This document shows, piece after piece, positions 13,147-26,911 of a stretch of 64,000 bases of DNA. The stretch covers positions 2,836,501 through 2,900,500 of the forward strand of contig JAYKKI010000139.1 in NCBI GenBank assembly GCA_039881145.1, in the 5' to 3' direction. The stretch is from Druceiella hillmani (taxonomy: Eukaryota > Arthropoda > Insecta > Lepidoptera > Hepialidae). Under the pieces are notes generated by a model. The model saw only the letters and a program-made list of their open reading frames with translations. It was not told where the DNA came from and did not search any database. Within the stretch, counting starts at the first letter, position 1; each line of letters starts with the position of its first letter. The position numbers and the translations under genes were made by a program.

Positions 13147-13386
13147 GTAAACTATGTGCGTGACACTTTGTCATTGCGATTACGCCATAAGAAAATATCA
13201 ATATGTGTGTCACACTCCGTCATTGCGATTAAGCTAAAAGAAAATGTCAAACATCTTACTACAAAGATGCGCAAAAACGTTGCGCGGACAGGCCACCTTA
13301 CGTTTATACTTTTTTACCGCGCTGAACTTCGTACGATCAGAACCTAACGCTTACACTTTTTTTAATGTTCTGAACTTCGTACGCTC
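13147..13386 (+). repeat. Two adjacent ~50-bp tandem duplications
   Basis: GTGACACTTTGTCATTGCGA followed by AAGAAAAT recurs about 48 bp later as GTCACACTCCGTCATTGCGA, also followed by AAGAAAAT (13150-13245). A second pair repeats CTGAACTTCGTACG at 13322 and 13370. Copies are partly diverged. The 68-codon frame over this interval only reflects the duplication. Confidence 0.75.
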
Positions 13387-13519
13387 TGAAATTCTGATTT
13401 GATTCCTCACGAAACTTAATACCGGGTAGCTATACATGAAAATCGATTCTTAAGGAGTAAACTCCTGAAATTCAAACGTAAAAACATTGCTTTTTGATGT
13501 CGCTTGTGTAATATTATAG

Positions 13520-13582
13520 AGCATCACTGACTATGATTTATGCGACAAGAACGGTAGCGTCAGTAGCGCGATTCCTGCGCAG
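13520..13582 (+). other. Candidate 63-nt coding exon
   Basis: The segment is preceded by ATATTATAG, an acceptable 3' splice site. It ends in CTGCGCAG followed by GTAAAG, a good 5' splice site. It is 63 nt long, so phase 0 to phase 0, and fully open. The translation begins SITDYDLCDKNG and ends SSAIPAQ. It is much less AT-rich than its flanks. I do not recognise the peptide. It could be a real small exon of a gene spanning this window, or a transposon fragment with chance splice signals. Confidence 0.25.
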
Positions 13583-15049
13583 GTAAAGCTGTATTTTTGC
13601 GAATATTAGATTTCTTTCAAACCTAGATAATACCAATTTTAACACTGATGCCGTAGGGACTGCAACATCTAGTCAAAAGTTACATATCTGTGATAAAATT
13701 GCAAAGATAAAATTGTATTCATAGATATCTGCAAATATTTAATTTATTTTCTTTTTGCTATAACGTGTTTAATACGCATTAACTTTTTTACATCGTAGAG
13801 GTTTAAATACTACTTCTGCTTTTACATGGATTTACACATGCAAGTAACTGAAAAAAATTTTGTTCGCTTTATTCGCAATACGTCTGTAAATATCTTACTT
13901 TTCCGAAAATAAAAGATTGTGAACAGAACAACTATCAAAAGGCTGCCTTGTAGATGGCGCTGCTTCCTCTATAGGTATTTAAATTTGTTCTCTAGTTATC
14001 CAGAAAGTAATAAGGCAGTTATGGCTACTAACTTACAAGCCGCTTCATCGTTCTCCGTAACATTTTATATTAAGAAATTTAAAAAAAATAAATTAAAATG
14101 AGCGAATATTACAAGTCACATTTACCTCAATACATAAATATTTTGCATTTAAATATAGTCTTAAAAAGCCTTCACTTGGTCTAGATAACGGCATAGATTA
14201 ATCATTGTAAATAAAATTAATTTCGCAGGCTCCTTTTAGACAAATCAACCACGTAACTTAATGACTAGAATATTAAATTTTTCGATAACAGCACTTTACC
14301 TCACACAAATATGTAATTAAGATAAAAGTAGTATGGGTTCATAAATAAATAATTTTTCCGAAGGCGGGGTGAATTAGAGCAAATGTAATTCGATGGTACA
14401 TGGCGTTATTTTAATAAATCTTGGTGGCCATTATGTAGCTTCCTATTTGACCCGCGAGGACTTCATTTTGGTGGCGCTATGGGTAGTAGGAAGGTGCAGT
14501 AATCTGTTTGAGTACGAAGAGAAGTGAATTGTATTAACTGTAAATTGACCCCTGAAATATTGAGCTGCAAAAATGTTTGTTGTAATTTAGTTAATTAATA
14601 AACAAAATGTGATAGATACATTCTCATTCATTTAAACTTTAATGTTCCTTTCTGTTGTTCTGTTTGAGAATAATAAAGTAATGACGGCTTACTACTCGCT
14701 TATAGAAAAAATATGAGAGAGTTTGAATAAATATAGCAGTAGTACAGAAGTAACCTGCTTCTTTTTATGTTGAAATCTTTTACATGATCCTAATAATTAT
14801 ATTAAATATCATTAGACTTATTCAGTTTTATTAAACTCTAAAATTTTACAGAAATTTTTTATTCCTCGCAGTTGCTTCATTCGTCACAAGCAAAAGCAAT
14901 GATTATTCATCTAAAAATATGTGAATAAATATGACAGCAGCAAAGGAGTAAATTATATTGTTTGCTTGTTGAATTATCTAATAGAAACTGGAATTTATGT
15001 TTGATACCGTTACTTTTATTCCTCGCTGGTTAAATTTTAAACAGTAAGT
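13583..15049. other. Non-coding stretch with two CTCF-like motifs
   Basis: GTAGATGGCGCTGC at 13950-13963 and TTTTGGTGGCGCTATG at 14467-14482 match the core of the bilaterian CTCF motif (G-R-K-GGCGC-T). The surrounding DNA is otherwise unremarkable. The 60-codon frame at 13919 has no recognisable motif. Confidence 0.35.
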
Positions 15050-15334
15050 TCTGTAGGAAAGTTTAACTGCCACTTCTTTAGGAAAGGTTAACTGCCACTT
15101 CTTAGGAAAGGTTAACTGTTCTTTAGGAAAGGTTAACTGCCACTTCTTTAGGAAAGGTGAACTGCCACTTCTTTAGGAAAGGTGAACTGCCACTTCTTTA
15201 GGAAAGGTGAACTGCCACTTCTTTAGGAAAGGTTAACTGCCACTTCTTTAGGAAAGGTTAACTGTTCTTTAGGAAAGGTTAACTGTTCTTTAGGAGAGGT
15301 TAACTGCCACTTCTTTAGGAAAGGTGAACTGCCT
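15050..15334 (+). repeat. 25-bp/21-bp minisatellite, 12 copies
   Basis: The unit reads AACTGCCACTTCTTTAGG then AAAGGTT or AAAGGTG, with a 25-bp period. Three units (copies 3, 9 and 10) lack CCAC and are 21 bp. Copies 5, 6, 7 and 12 have GAACTG in place of TAACTG, and one unit has a single A-to-G change. The array is homogeneous, so recent. Confidence 0.95.
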
Positions 15335-16962
<1,628 letters not shown>

Positions 16963-19900
16963 CTTTTTTTTACAATATATATTCCATTTTTTAAGTTTTC
17001 TTTCAAACCGTTTGCTATTTACAAATGGTTTGAAATCATAAGAATAATCGAAATAAAAAAGAAATTAGAGAGCAGCACAATCTAAATTTATTGCTCACCG
17101 AACATAAAAGAGCAATACACCAAGTTGATAAGATATGTACAATTCAATATTCCAAGTAGTCAAATTATAGAATTAACTGGATACTTACGTGAGGAAACAT
17201 CTTGATAAAATTCATTAAGGAACGATTTAAAAAGTTCTCTTTCTCCTAAATATTCTGTCTTATGCTCTTCTGCATTCTATTTGTTATTATATTTTAAATG
17301 TAATCTACCATTATTATAATTTCTTAGGATTTTTTTTTGTTTTAATTTTTATCTTAACTTCTCTTGTAATCTACTAAAGAACCAATTTCAAAAACTTAAA
17401 TTTATATTTGAATGAAAAATCACTTTTGTAGCAATAAGACCGCTATACGTACCGTATATTAAAATTAAATAAATTAGTATTTTACACTATAATAATTTAA
17501 TCTTGACCAAAGATTCCATGCCAGAGCAAAAAAATTAAAAAACTAAAAGAATCACAATATTAGGCTCCTAAATTTTATTTCATGAAAACTCTATCTAATT
17601 TATTGGAATTTTATTCCGGTCATTCTTTAAGAATCATATTTCCCCAGCTGCTCATCTATCTTCTTCACATATGAACGAATATTTTACACTTCTAAAACTG
17701 TATCGCCTTAGATGGATGACTGATGTTTATATGTAGGGTAGACATGTAGCAAGATATGACGAGAGTGTCGAACGGCATTAATAACGAGATTTTACTCTAT
17801 ATACTTTGCTTAATTAAACACGCATATTGAGTTTAGGTCTTGAAATATTGAGTTTAAGTATTATAAACATTTAAAGTGTTTCCACAGAAGCTAGTAGACA
17901 ACGCCAAGAAGAGTGATTTATAAAGAGTACTAATTCGTGACAGAAGAATTCAACCTACTTTAATTAATTCTTTAAAATAAAAGTACTTTTTCTGCAACAT
18001 AAATTATATTTCATTTATTTTATTTTTAGTTCCTTCTACGGGAAAAAATGCTATAATTTTTACTAAAATAATTATCATAACTATATACGTGTCTACTGTC
18101 TGTATATCGTCACTCTATTTAGCATTTTCTTTTATATAATTCTTATATCGTCATTTAGAAACCCTAAATTGGTAGCTTTGACTGATATTAAACGTGCATT
18201 GATATAGGATCCATGAGGTGGTTAACTTATTTAGCTTCGAGATCAGTATTCAAATAGGTATATTGGTAGCTCTCAGATTACTTGAACAAACGTTATAACT
18301 GCTTCTATAAGCAAATCAAATAAAGCCTGTATTTAAATGCCCTCTTGGAGCATATTTAGAGAGATTATTTCCTTCCGATAAGACTAATAGACTTAAGAAA
18401 TTGATACATAGTTACATGTAAATATGCAGGTACATAAATTATTTTTATAAGCGTAATTAAATAGCATTTTTTAAAATAAAGTAATGTTCAGAATGTCAAT
18501 ATAATATTATTTAACAATGATTCCGTCTGGCTCTAGTATACGGCCATAGTCATTATTCAGCTCAGGCTATTAATACCTTCCCACACTGCATTCGTGCCCA
18601 GAATACTAGTTGTTGGTAGTTTGAATGTAATCTAAATGGCACTTTGTTCAATTAATCACAAAAATATTTCAAATCGAATATGAGAATTGTTTCGCATATA
18701 TCGCCACCTTAAGAGAAATGAATTTATTCATTGTACAGTAGAAGTTAATATGTAAGTTTTTGGGTATTTAATTTTTTTAAATTCTCATTTATTTGAAAAA
18801 TCCATAATTAATAACATAATACAGCTGTCAAAAACTTGTATCAACATTAACATAATTACTATTTAATGTTTATATCAGTTGACTAAACCATTTCATCAAC
18901 ACGTCACATGTCCTTTAAATAGTTAATGACAGTTTAGGTAAGATTTTTTCAAAATTCTCTCAAACGGCTTCAAATTTTTCTTCCGTTTCCAACCAAAGTA
19001 CAAATTTGCCAAAATTTACTTGTACCTATTCTTCATTATGGAGACGAGTATTATTCTAATCTAAATGGTCATTTACTCAATAGATATGAACCACTTCAAA
19101 ACCTATGTATTCAATACATTTTCAGCTTTATAAATTCTTTTATATATCTGAGCATCGGTCACAATTGAAATGATCAAAGATTAGGAACCAAGATAACGAA
19201 GTTATCTTCGTCCGTGTTTTTTTATATAATATCTTTAAAACTGTTAAACCTTCATACATCAGATCTAGTTTCCAATATCTGTCATCATACGACCTTCAAC
19301 TACGTTCTTAAAATAAGTACACTCTCGTAATTCCTCAGTATATAACTGCATTCTATGAAGAAACCTTTAACGTTTATGCTAGTAGATTATGGAATCGTTT
19401 CTCAATTCCTGTGTTCAAATGTATTCTGAAATTACATATACTTGATAGATAATATCATATTCGGTAGGTGGAAATCCCTTTTATGACATTTGCGTTTACC
19501 GTGGCAACCTGTAATGTGTCGTTTTGTTTTTATTTCACTTAACCTTGGATGAATTCTGTATGTTTAATATCTATACCAAGTAAAGTTTTATTATAAATGT
19601 AAATAATTAGCATCCGGATATCACTTTACGATAGTATTTATCATTTCCACTCGATTCATTGTGGTTGGCTGTGAGAGATTGATCTTGTAAATTTGATTGC
19701 TTCTTAAAAAAGTATGACAAATAAATTAATAAATAAAATATTTCGTACATCATTAGTACTAAACATCATCTTTAACTTGTAAGGCTATTGCTCAATGAAG
19801 AGGTTTTCTTTGGTATTTTAAAATATTTAGATTTTTTCCTTGTACTATTTTATTTTGCTTTTATGACTTTATTTTCTTGTTATTGTTTAAGTACCGTCAT

Positions 19901-20170
19901 TGTTACATTATGTACAATCCAAAAACAACACGGTCTTTATGATATAGATATTTTTACTCACCTTGCTTATCCCGAATGTCTTCTTCTTAATATCCCATCA
20001 TAAACACTTATACAGATGATAATTCAATTAAAAATTATTGGTTCCCCAAACGGACCATTCTTTGCTAATAATGTTTCCATATAATCTCAAGATTTTATTG
20101 TAGAAAAGAAACGAAGCTAAATTTATTTAACAAATGATAAAACGAATCATCCATTCTTTAGATACGGTCG
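16963..20170. other. AT-rich non-coding stretch
   Basis: No gene or transposon identified. The hydrophobic 71-codon frame at 19788-20003 is unassigned and probably fortuitous. Confidence 0.5.
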
Positions 20171-20330
20171 TGAATTTCACAACTCAGTGCTCCCGTGTCG
20201 CCTGCCTGCCTTCGATAACGTCCGACGTCCCGGGGAGGGTGATAAGAGCGCAGCTCTCATTTTGTTTGTTTTTATAACATCCAGACTCGTTCGTGTTCAG
20301 TGGAGTGCACTAATATAAATAATTGTCAAT
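20171..20330 (+). promoter_or_regulatory. GC-rich island with candidate core promoter
   Basis: This is one of two clearly GC-rich islands in the window (CCGACGTCCCGGGGAGGG near 20222). TATAACA at 20273 is followed, 26 bp from its first T, by TTCAGTGG at 20296, whose A could be +1 of an arthropod TCAGT initiator. No open frame follows directly. A promoter, a CpG-rich enhancer or an unrecognised non-coding exon are all possible. The assignment rests on motif spacing alone. Confidence 0.25.
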
Positions 20331-21690
20331 GTGGCTACAGCCGAGTCGATTTACTTTCCGATTTGCACCGCTGTTTCTTTTTATTTATTTATCTATTTTA
20401 AATCTATTGTTTATCCTATAAATGTAGTGGGAAGTTGAGTAAAATTTCAATGGATGAAGAGAAGAAGTGTTTAGAATACTCTATACGACCATGTAATTTA
20501 GATTTTTTTTACATTTCATTCTTTGACAGATTGAAAGTTTGAAAAATTCAAAAGTATTATAAAAAATAAAATTTTATTTGTAGGTCACTTTTTTCGACAC
20601 TATCGTCTTATGCGTGACTTTCTGAATGATAACAATCTCATGAATTTTAAGGAAAGTGATATGTCATTTATTATCTTCAGTAATTTATTGAACCAAACAC
20701 CCAATTGCAAAAAACAGAGGTGACAGTTGATGGAGATAGTGAATAGAACAAAAAGAATAAACATTAAAAAAAAGATCAAGTACGCTTAGATCTATGGTTT
20801 TTCTACCGTTAATAATGTTTTGTAGTAAAACTTAGTAGGAAATGTATTTTACAAATATTCTAAAAGGAAAACAATTCTAAAAACCAACAAATTTTGTTTG
20901 CCATGAAATAATCCCATATGGATTAATAAATGAATGATTTTCCTATGTTTAAGCAAAAAGAACTTTCTTCGTGCTAAATTTCAAGAGTGAAGGGTAGAGC
21001 GAACGAGAAATAGAAGTGAGATGAATGCGTTTTTATCAAAATAATTTATATTTTAAGAGCTATATGTTTTTATAACATCCGATAAAAGGTTTGAATTTAC
21101 GGGATTATGAGACAATGGATCTCAATATTTGAAATTAATTTCAACTTAATAACTTTTTTATCTGTTTGTTTGTTTGCTAGGCAAAAATACAAACAGATAA
21201 AAAAGTTCCCAAGTTTCAACGAAAAAACGATGTTCAGAAATATAGAGGAGAAAAAATAATACCCTTTTTATATTGAGAACACCCCTGATTGGTGAATTAA
21301 AAGGAGGTGAAAATAGAAGACTTATTGTCTGCTAATCTGAAACCTTCAATTTATCATACCTTTTAATATCGGTGCCAAACTTATTTTAACTTGGTTATTG
21401 GTTTTGTTTCTTTTTGTAGTGGCATATTTTGTGTTTCTTTTTGTAACGGCATATTGTACTCTTGTCCTGACAGTGTTTTCTTCTATACATTCCTTTTCAT
21501 GTTGATGAAAATTAATCACGGTTATTTGGCAATGAGTTCAAACGTGGTCTCAAACTTTCCAAAGGAGCTTTGTACTTCCTTTCGTTAAGGAATTTCTTAG
21601 TATATCTCCACAGTTAAACATCGGATCCTGAAAATGTTAAAAATTAGTCTTAAACCTAAATTAATATAAAAGTAAGTACAAACAAATTTA
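20331..21690. other. Non-coding stretch
   Basis: Apart from the inverted repeat at 21151-21207 I see nothing assignable. The hydrophobic 65-codon frame at 21391-21588 is unassigned. Confidence 0.5.
21151..21207. repeat. Inverted repeat, 17-bp perfect arms
   Basis: AACTTTTTTATCTGTTT at 21151-21167 and its exact complement at 21191-21207, with a 23-nt spacer. Confidence 0.85.
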
Positions 21691-21910
21691 CTTTGTATGG
21701 GAGCATTGTACTCGGCACACTCGCATTCCACAAGATACAGTACAACTGGCACTAATGCACAATACACACTACCGATAATAATTGGTCCAAAAAAAATAAG
21801 TGGAAAATGTAACACGATATTCAATAATTTAATGCACACATCTATCAAAAATCTATCGTACAAAGAATCAAAATGACTCCGGCTGTTTTTCGCCGATCTC
21901 AGCGTTATGA
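21690..21910 (-). other. Candidate membrane-protein exon, minus strand
   Basis: The minus strand is open from about 21915, unusually long for this window. It reads SHFDSLYDRFLIDVC, then two hydrophobic stretches (VLHFPLIFFGPIIIG and ALVPVVLYLV), then YNAPIQS. It runs into AAAGTAAAT, a usable 5' splice site near 21692. The upstream side has a TCTGTCTTTTTTTTG tract before candidate AG acceptors. The layout (two membrane segments, a conserved-looking P, then a polar loop) is loosely like the middle of insect odorant receptors, but no diagnostic motif is present. It may be a real exon, a pseudogene or chance. Confidence 0.22.
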
Positions 21911-22665
21911 GTTATAATGCGATAACAAAAAAAAGACAGAATATAAACGTGCCAATAGAGACGGCAGCTATTTATTTGGCAACGGGTAGATAAATTGTAG
22001 GAGAATATAGAAGAATCGAAAAAAAATCAATGACTTTTTACTATTTTTATATTCAAATCGTATATTTTTGACTATTTATATCTTTGCACAAGCTTACGCA
22101 AAAACTACAAGACAAATTTTAATAAAATTTAACGTTACACAGCATTAGATCCATTAGCATAACAAGGTATATATTTTCTCGATACGACGTCAATAGGTTA
22201 CTATATATTTGTTTTCTCCTTGTTTTTTTGTACACGTAATACAACTACTTCTGAAAAACTACTGAATATATTTTAATAAAGATGTTTTTCGTAGAACCTA
22301 GCACTGAATGTAAAAAATTTAATGACGTATTGACGTAACGTAATATTAAAAATAAAAAAAGAATTATTAGTGTATAGTCAATATTTATTCACGTCTATTG
22401 CTACAGCAAAACTAATTGTATGATTACTGCCTTTTTAATATTTTTTATAGCAAATAACTTATAAACCATAGCGAGTACACTTTAAATAAACAACTTCATT
22501 TCGGATGACAATCCTCGAACACTTTAATAGAAAATACCGAGTTTAGTGCCATGAATATGTCTATTAGCCGAAATTTTAAAATTATTATAAGGCTCTCAAT
22601 GTATCTTTTTGTTATTACATTTTCAGAGACATATTGAAAAATATGTAGAAGGAGTACACCCCCTT
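21911..22665. other. AT-rich non-coding stretch
   Basis: Nothing recognised before the R2 repeat block. Confidence 0.5.
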
Positions 22666-22700
22666 ATTTCCGGAACTATATCACCTAAAATTATGAAAAA
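22666..22700 (+). repeat. Dispersed repeat family R2, copy 1
   Basis: ATTTCCGGAACTATATCACC followed by TAAAATTATGAAAAA shares blocks with 23434-23470 and 61331-61365 (ATTTCCGAAACT, CTAAAATTATGAAAAA). Upstream CACCCCCTT also resembles the start of a common insect interspersed repeat. The copy overlaps a palindrome. Confidence 0.5.
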
Positions 22701-22721
22701 TTTAGGTGATATAGTTCCGGA
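22669..22721. repeat. Perfect palindrome, 21-bp arms, 11-nt spacer
   Basis: CCGGAACTATATCACCTAAA at 22670-22689 is the exact complement of 22701-22720. One further outer base pair extends each arm to 21. The 95-codon frame at 22609-22896 crosses it and is not a convincing gene. Confidence 0.95.
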
Positions 22722-23604
22722 TTTTCGGTTCCGTTTTGAAGAGCAAAATTTTTATGTGAATTATCACGATGATTCTAAATGTTATAATTTTTTAAATTTG
22801 CCTCAATTTTTTTACGGTTATGGGACATATATTAGGAAATATATTTGCATTTATCTATATTCTCAGCAGATATTCTTGGAAACCATGGCATGTTGAGATT
22901 TCAAATTTGGCATGGTAATATATTTTTTGAATCAACATATTTTGTTTTAGCTGAACTTTTCAAATTTTTCAAATTTTCAATTTTATTCATATGGTAATAA
23001 ATTTGTATTTTTTCGAAATGTTAAAATAATATCATTTTGTATTTACCTAATTTTTTTAGAAAAATGGCTCTACGCATTTTTAAAATAAAATTAAGCGTGG
23101 TGAATTTACTACTTTCCCGGTAATATTAATTGTAAAATTGTTGAAAGTGGTTTTTACCAAAACTAAACCGTAAATCATTTTTAGGTTTGAAAATAAGTTA
23201 GATATTTATAGTTTGAACAATATATGAAAACCTCAGCGAATTTCATCAACAATGCGTTTTACACGAAAACTACCATAAAATGAGGGTAATAAAGGTGGTA
23301 ACATTTTTTTAACTTTTATATCGTTTGAAAGGCTTCTTATTATGTAAACATAAATAATTGTTTCATAATTTTAAATAGCGTACAAAATAGATTTTTCAAA
23401 ATGATATACAAAAACGGAGCATCCCTACTTCTTATTTCCGAAACTACTAAGCTAAAAATTAAGAAAAAAACAAGGTTTATAAAATATGACCACAAATTTA
23501 CAAGAAAACTATAGCGTGTAAGATTTCGGATCTAAGTTTAGCCCTTAGAACCTAAGTTATACCTTGAGTTTTTTAATTGAGTTGAAAATATATTTCTTGT
23601 AATA
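22722..23604. other. Non-coding stretch with a second R2-like copy
   Basis: AAACTACCATAAAATGAGGG near 23266-23286 and GGTGGTAACATTTTTTT near 23295 look like the other end of the R2 repeat type. This suggests two R2 copies in partial tandem across 22.6-23.56 kb. No gene seen. Confidence 0.4.
23434..23470 (+). repeat. Dispersed repeat family R2, copy 2
   Basis: ATTTCCGAAACTACTAAGCT then AAAAATTAAGAAAAAAA. Matches copies at 22666 and 61331. About 40 bp further on, AAGAAAACTA parallels GGGAAAACTA of the 61-kb copy. Confidence 0.5.
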
Positions 23605-23667
23605 TAATTTCTTGTAATACAATTTCTGAAACAAATGATTTTTCAGAAATTGTATTACAAGAAATTA
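23605..23667. repeat. Perfect palindrome, 27-bp arms, 9-nt spacer
   Basis: The left arm spans 23605-23631 and includes CTTGTAATACAATTTCTG. The right arm at 23641-23667 is its exact reverse complement. The left arm overlaps a direct duplication of ATTTCTTGTAATA. The minus-strand frame at 23573-23863 crosses the palindrome and is not gene-like. Confidence 0.95.
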
Positions 23668-23985
23668 CCATAATATTCTCTATAAATATGCTTCCATTTG
23701 TCCTTTCTTTCCAACTAATCATTTCAAATATATGCGATGAAATAATACTAACGAAGGAAGTGCAAACACCTGAAAGTGCATAAAACGATAAAAAAAAATT
23801 TTTAAACCGGAAAATATATGTTTTAAAAAAATTAAGAAATTTGTTAAAATAACAGTACTTCATAACATTTTAGTTTATGAAAGTGAGAACTTGTTCGAGG
23901 ATCGACAAATTGTAATGGGGCATTCGCGTGTCTAAGGCGTGCATCGAGAGCTTATGCCGGTGTAAGAATACACGTAGATTTGTAA

Positions 23986-23987
<2 letters not shown>
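23668..23987. other. Short non-coding stretch
   Basis: Nothing recognised between the palindrome and the microsatellite. Confidence 0.5.
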
Positions 23988-24057
<70 letters not shown>

Positions 24058-24058
24058 T
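23988..24058. repeat. (TA)n microsatellite
   Basis: About 70 bp of TA with one TAAATA interruption. Confidence 0.95.
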
Positions 24059-26856
24059 AATTAATCTATGTAAAAGTTTTTAAACATAATACTTTATTAT
24101 TTGGAGTTAACGAATATTGTTTGAAATCGTAAGCAGATTTAGTAAGTGCAAGTTTCAAGTCGTTATTTCATTGTGATAGGTTATATAATACAATGTTCAT
24201 TTCACTTTAATAATAAGTTGTAGAATGAATACTTCTTTTGTACTTATTTAGAATGTCTATGTGTTCATCTATATAAACATGCAAACAAGTTAATCGATCA
24301 AAAAAACAATGAAGTGTACCTAGCACTGCATGTGTAAATTCTGCCACTACAAAAAAAATTATAAAGGGAATGTACATTTTTTCATGATGGCTTATTTCAA
24401 GGAAATTAATTTCCCTAAAGTATGTGTCTGTTCATTTGCATCATTTATCTCTATTAAAGCCTTATAATCCACCACGGGTTAAACTTCCAGAGCAGAACAA
24501 AGAATAAATTTTTCCAGTAGTCGGTCGATAACGACTACAATAATTTCTTTACCTCAAAAGTAACGCCTTCTTAAATTGAAAAATCACTACATATTTTTTT
24601 TCTTAATTTCCTAATTAGATTCTATCTACATCGTTTTCTTCCATTGTTTTTGATTCAGTGGTTTCGGGAATAAGTGGGTGTGATTAATTTTTTTCACGTT
24701 TTGGTGCGTGTGTTTGTAGATATGCCATGTAAATTTCTTAAAAAATAAAATTCTCGTTTTTTTGATAACTTGCTCTATCGAGCGGCCATAGATATTTATA
24801 AATAAAAATAAAATTTTAAAGCTTAATTGGTCACCCTTAAAAGTACCATACAAATATTACATTTTTAACTATAGTAAAATATAAAAGTTAGAATGATATT
24901 TAACTGTGCCACATTTCAAATATCTGCGTCAAACGGTTTCTGAGAAAATAAATTGTGACAGAAAGATAGATATATTAATTACCTTACAAGGGTTTTTTAC
25001 TTTTTTAAGGTTATAATTTTTTTCATTCGAACATGATGTTATATAAATTTTTTATTTAATTTTTTTTTTTTTTTAAATATATCTGATAATTTTACATCGT
25101 GTCTCTGAAATTTACTGTCAGTATATCTCTTAGTGAACAAAATATCGGGAAAATAATTAAAGATTTAAGAATTAAATATAAAAATTAATATTGGTACGTG
25201 ATAAAAATATATATCATTACTTGTTACTTTCTGGTTACAATCTTAAAGTATTAATCTTAAAATAATATATCTTAAAATAATAAATAAATCTTAAAGTATT
25301 AATTTCGAGTTAAAAATAGGAAATTAAAGAAAATTTGTTCGTATATTTTGTTTGTCTTCAGTTGACTCTTATTTTAATGATACTTTATGAAAGCAACAAA
25401 TTTAGCTGTAGTCAGCTACCCAATTATGATTTAAAGAGCAGATCGCTTATTCTTATGTACTGCAAATTTCTCCATGTTCATTTAAGCTTAAAGTATAATG
25501 CTAAACTTTTACTGAATCTTTTGTTGGAATAAAGAAGATATTAAGGTATACAAGTCGCATCTAGCTCATATTTTCACAGTTCAAATTTGAGATTCAATTA
25601 AATCTGTCGACTGATTCAAGTAAATGTCTCGCATTCAAATTAAATGATTGTATCTATTTCAAAAACTTCAAAACATCCATATTCTGGTAGGTAAATTTTT
25701 CATAAATTTTGTCATGGTTATTGAATTGTTTCTATTATTCTGGGCTTATTTATTTTAATTCAAAATGATGAAATTCACGGCTTAATAATGTTATTAATGT
25801 GCAACCTATGGTGCTACTTCACATTAAATGTTATTCAGTCACTAAGTATTTGGGGTTACTTAAACTTCCAACCCCTGTTCGTGAGTAAAGGATCGTCATC
25901 CCCTTAGAATGGTGGATATGATATATGGGATGAGTGTAGAAAATTTGAGGGAAATCTATCGAAATTTTTGTAGCCCATAAATTATATAATATATGTATAT
26001 ATTTGCTTTGAATTTTATATGAAAATTAATATGTCGTAAGTAATTGAAACCTGACGATTATTTCGTTTCATTTCGATTTCTTAAATCTAACGATGTAATT
26101 TGTTGAAAAAATAATGTATTTATTTGATTTGTCTTTATTTGATTGTTTTATTTGCGGTCCTAAAAATATTTCGTTGTTTATATTAATTATTGTAAAATAT
26201 TTCCATCCCAATTATTTAGTTATTACTCATAATATTTAAAATGAAGATATCTTTTTTTTCACGACTGTACTATTCTGTATACAGCGTCTCCTATAAGTAC
26301 TTCATAATTAATGTAAACTAATTTGGCCTGACCAAATGAGCAATAGGATAAGCAACAGGACTTTAATTTGGGGCTCTCAAGTTAGTTATTGGACAAACCT
26401 GGAAATTTTTATTAATTACCTTTCCTGAAATTGTGATTTTGTCAAGTCGGTCTCCGATTAAACCTAAACATTTTCATTCCTTATTTTTTCAGAATTGCGT
26501 ACTATATTTCCTTAACGTGGGTGAACACAAAATAACATAATTATTAATGATTCAAAGACAAACGAACGCAAAGTGAACCAAGTTGATGATACAATTATTC
26601 TTCTTTATTATCAATTTTCCTGAAACATTGAAAAATGTATTTCTTTTAAATAGATACAAATTTTGTATAGATTACGTTCTAATAAAAATGACGTTTAAAA
26701 ACCAATAATCAAAAATTATGTAACCAATAATCTAATTATTTCCTTGTGATTTTGAGAAAAAAGTTTTATTTCATCAGCACAAAGCATGCGCTCACGCGTC
26801 TCTAGAAACCATGATTGAAATCCATTATTGTAGATTCTAATTGTTGATGTAATTAT
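24059..26856. other. AT-rich non-coding stretch
   Basis: Around 24905-24985 the phrase TGCCACATTTCAAATATCTG, then GTCAAACGGTTTCTGAGAAA and a GACAGAAAGATAG tail, is typical of insect interspersed repeats, but I cannot name the family. No gene seen. Confidence 0.5.
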
Positions 26857-26911
26857 TTAATGTGACAGCATCTTCCGTTTAGGAGATAAAAGGCCGATGC
26901 TGTCACATTAA
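26857..26911. repeat. Inverted repeat, 16-bp perfect arms
   Basis: TTAATGTGACAGCATC at 26857-26872 and its exact complement at 26896-26911, with a 23-nt spacer. Confidence 0.9.

Noticed and set aside
22609..22896. 95-codon ORF starting in the R2 repeat
   Set aside because: It crosses a perfect palindrome and a dispersed repeat and has no recognisable motif.
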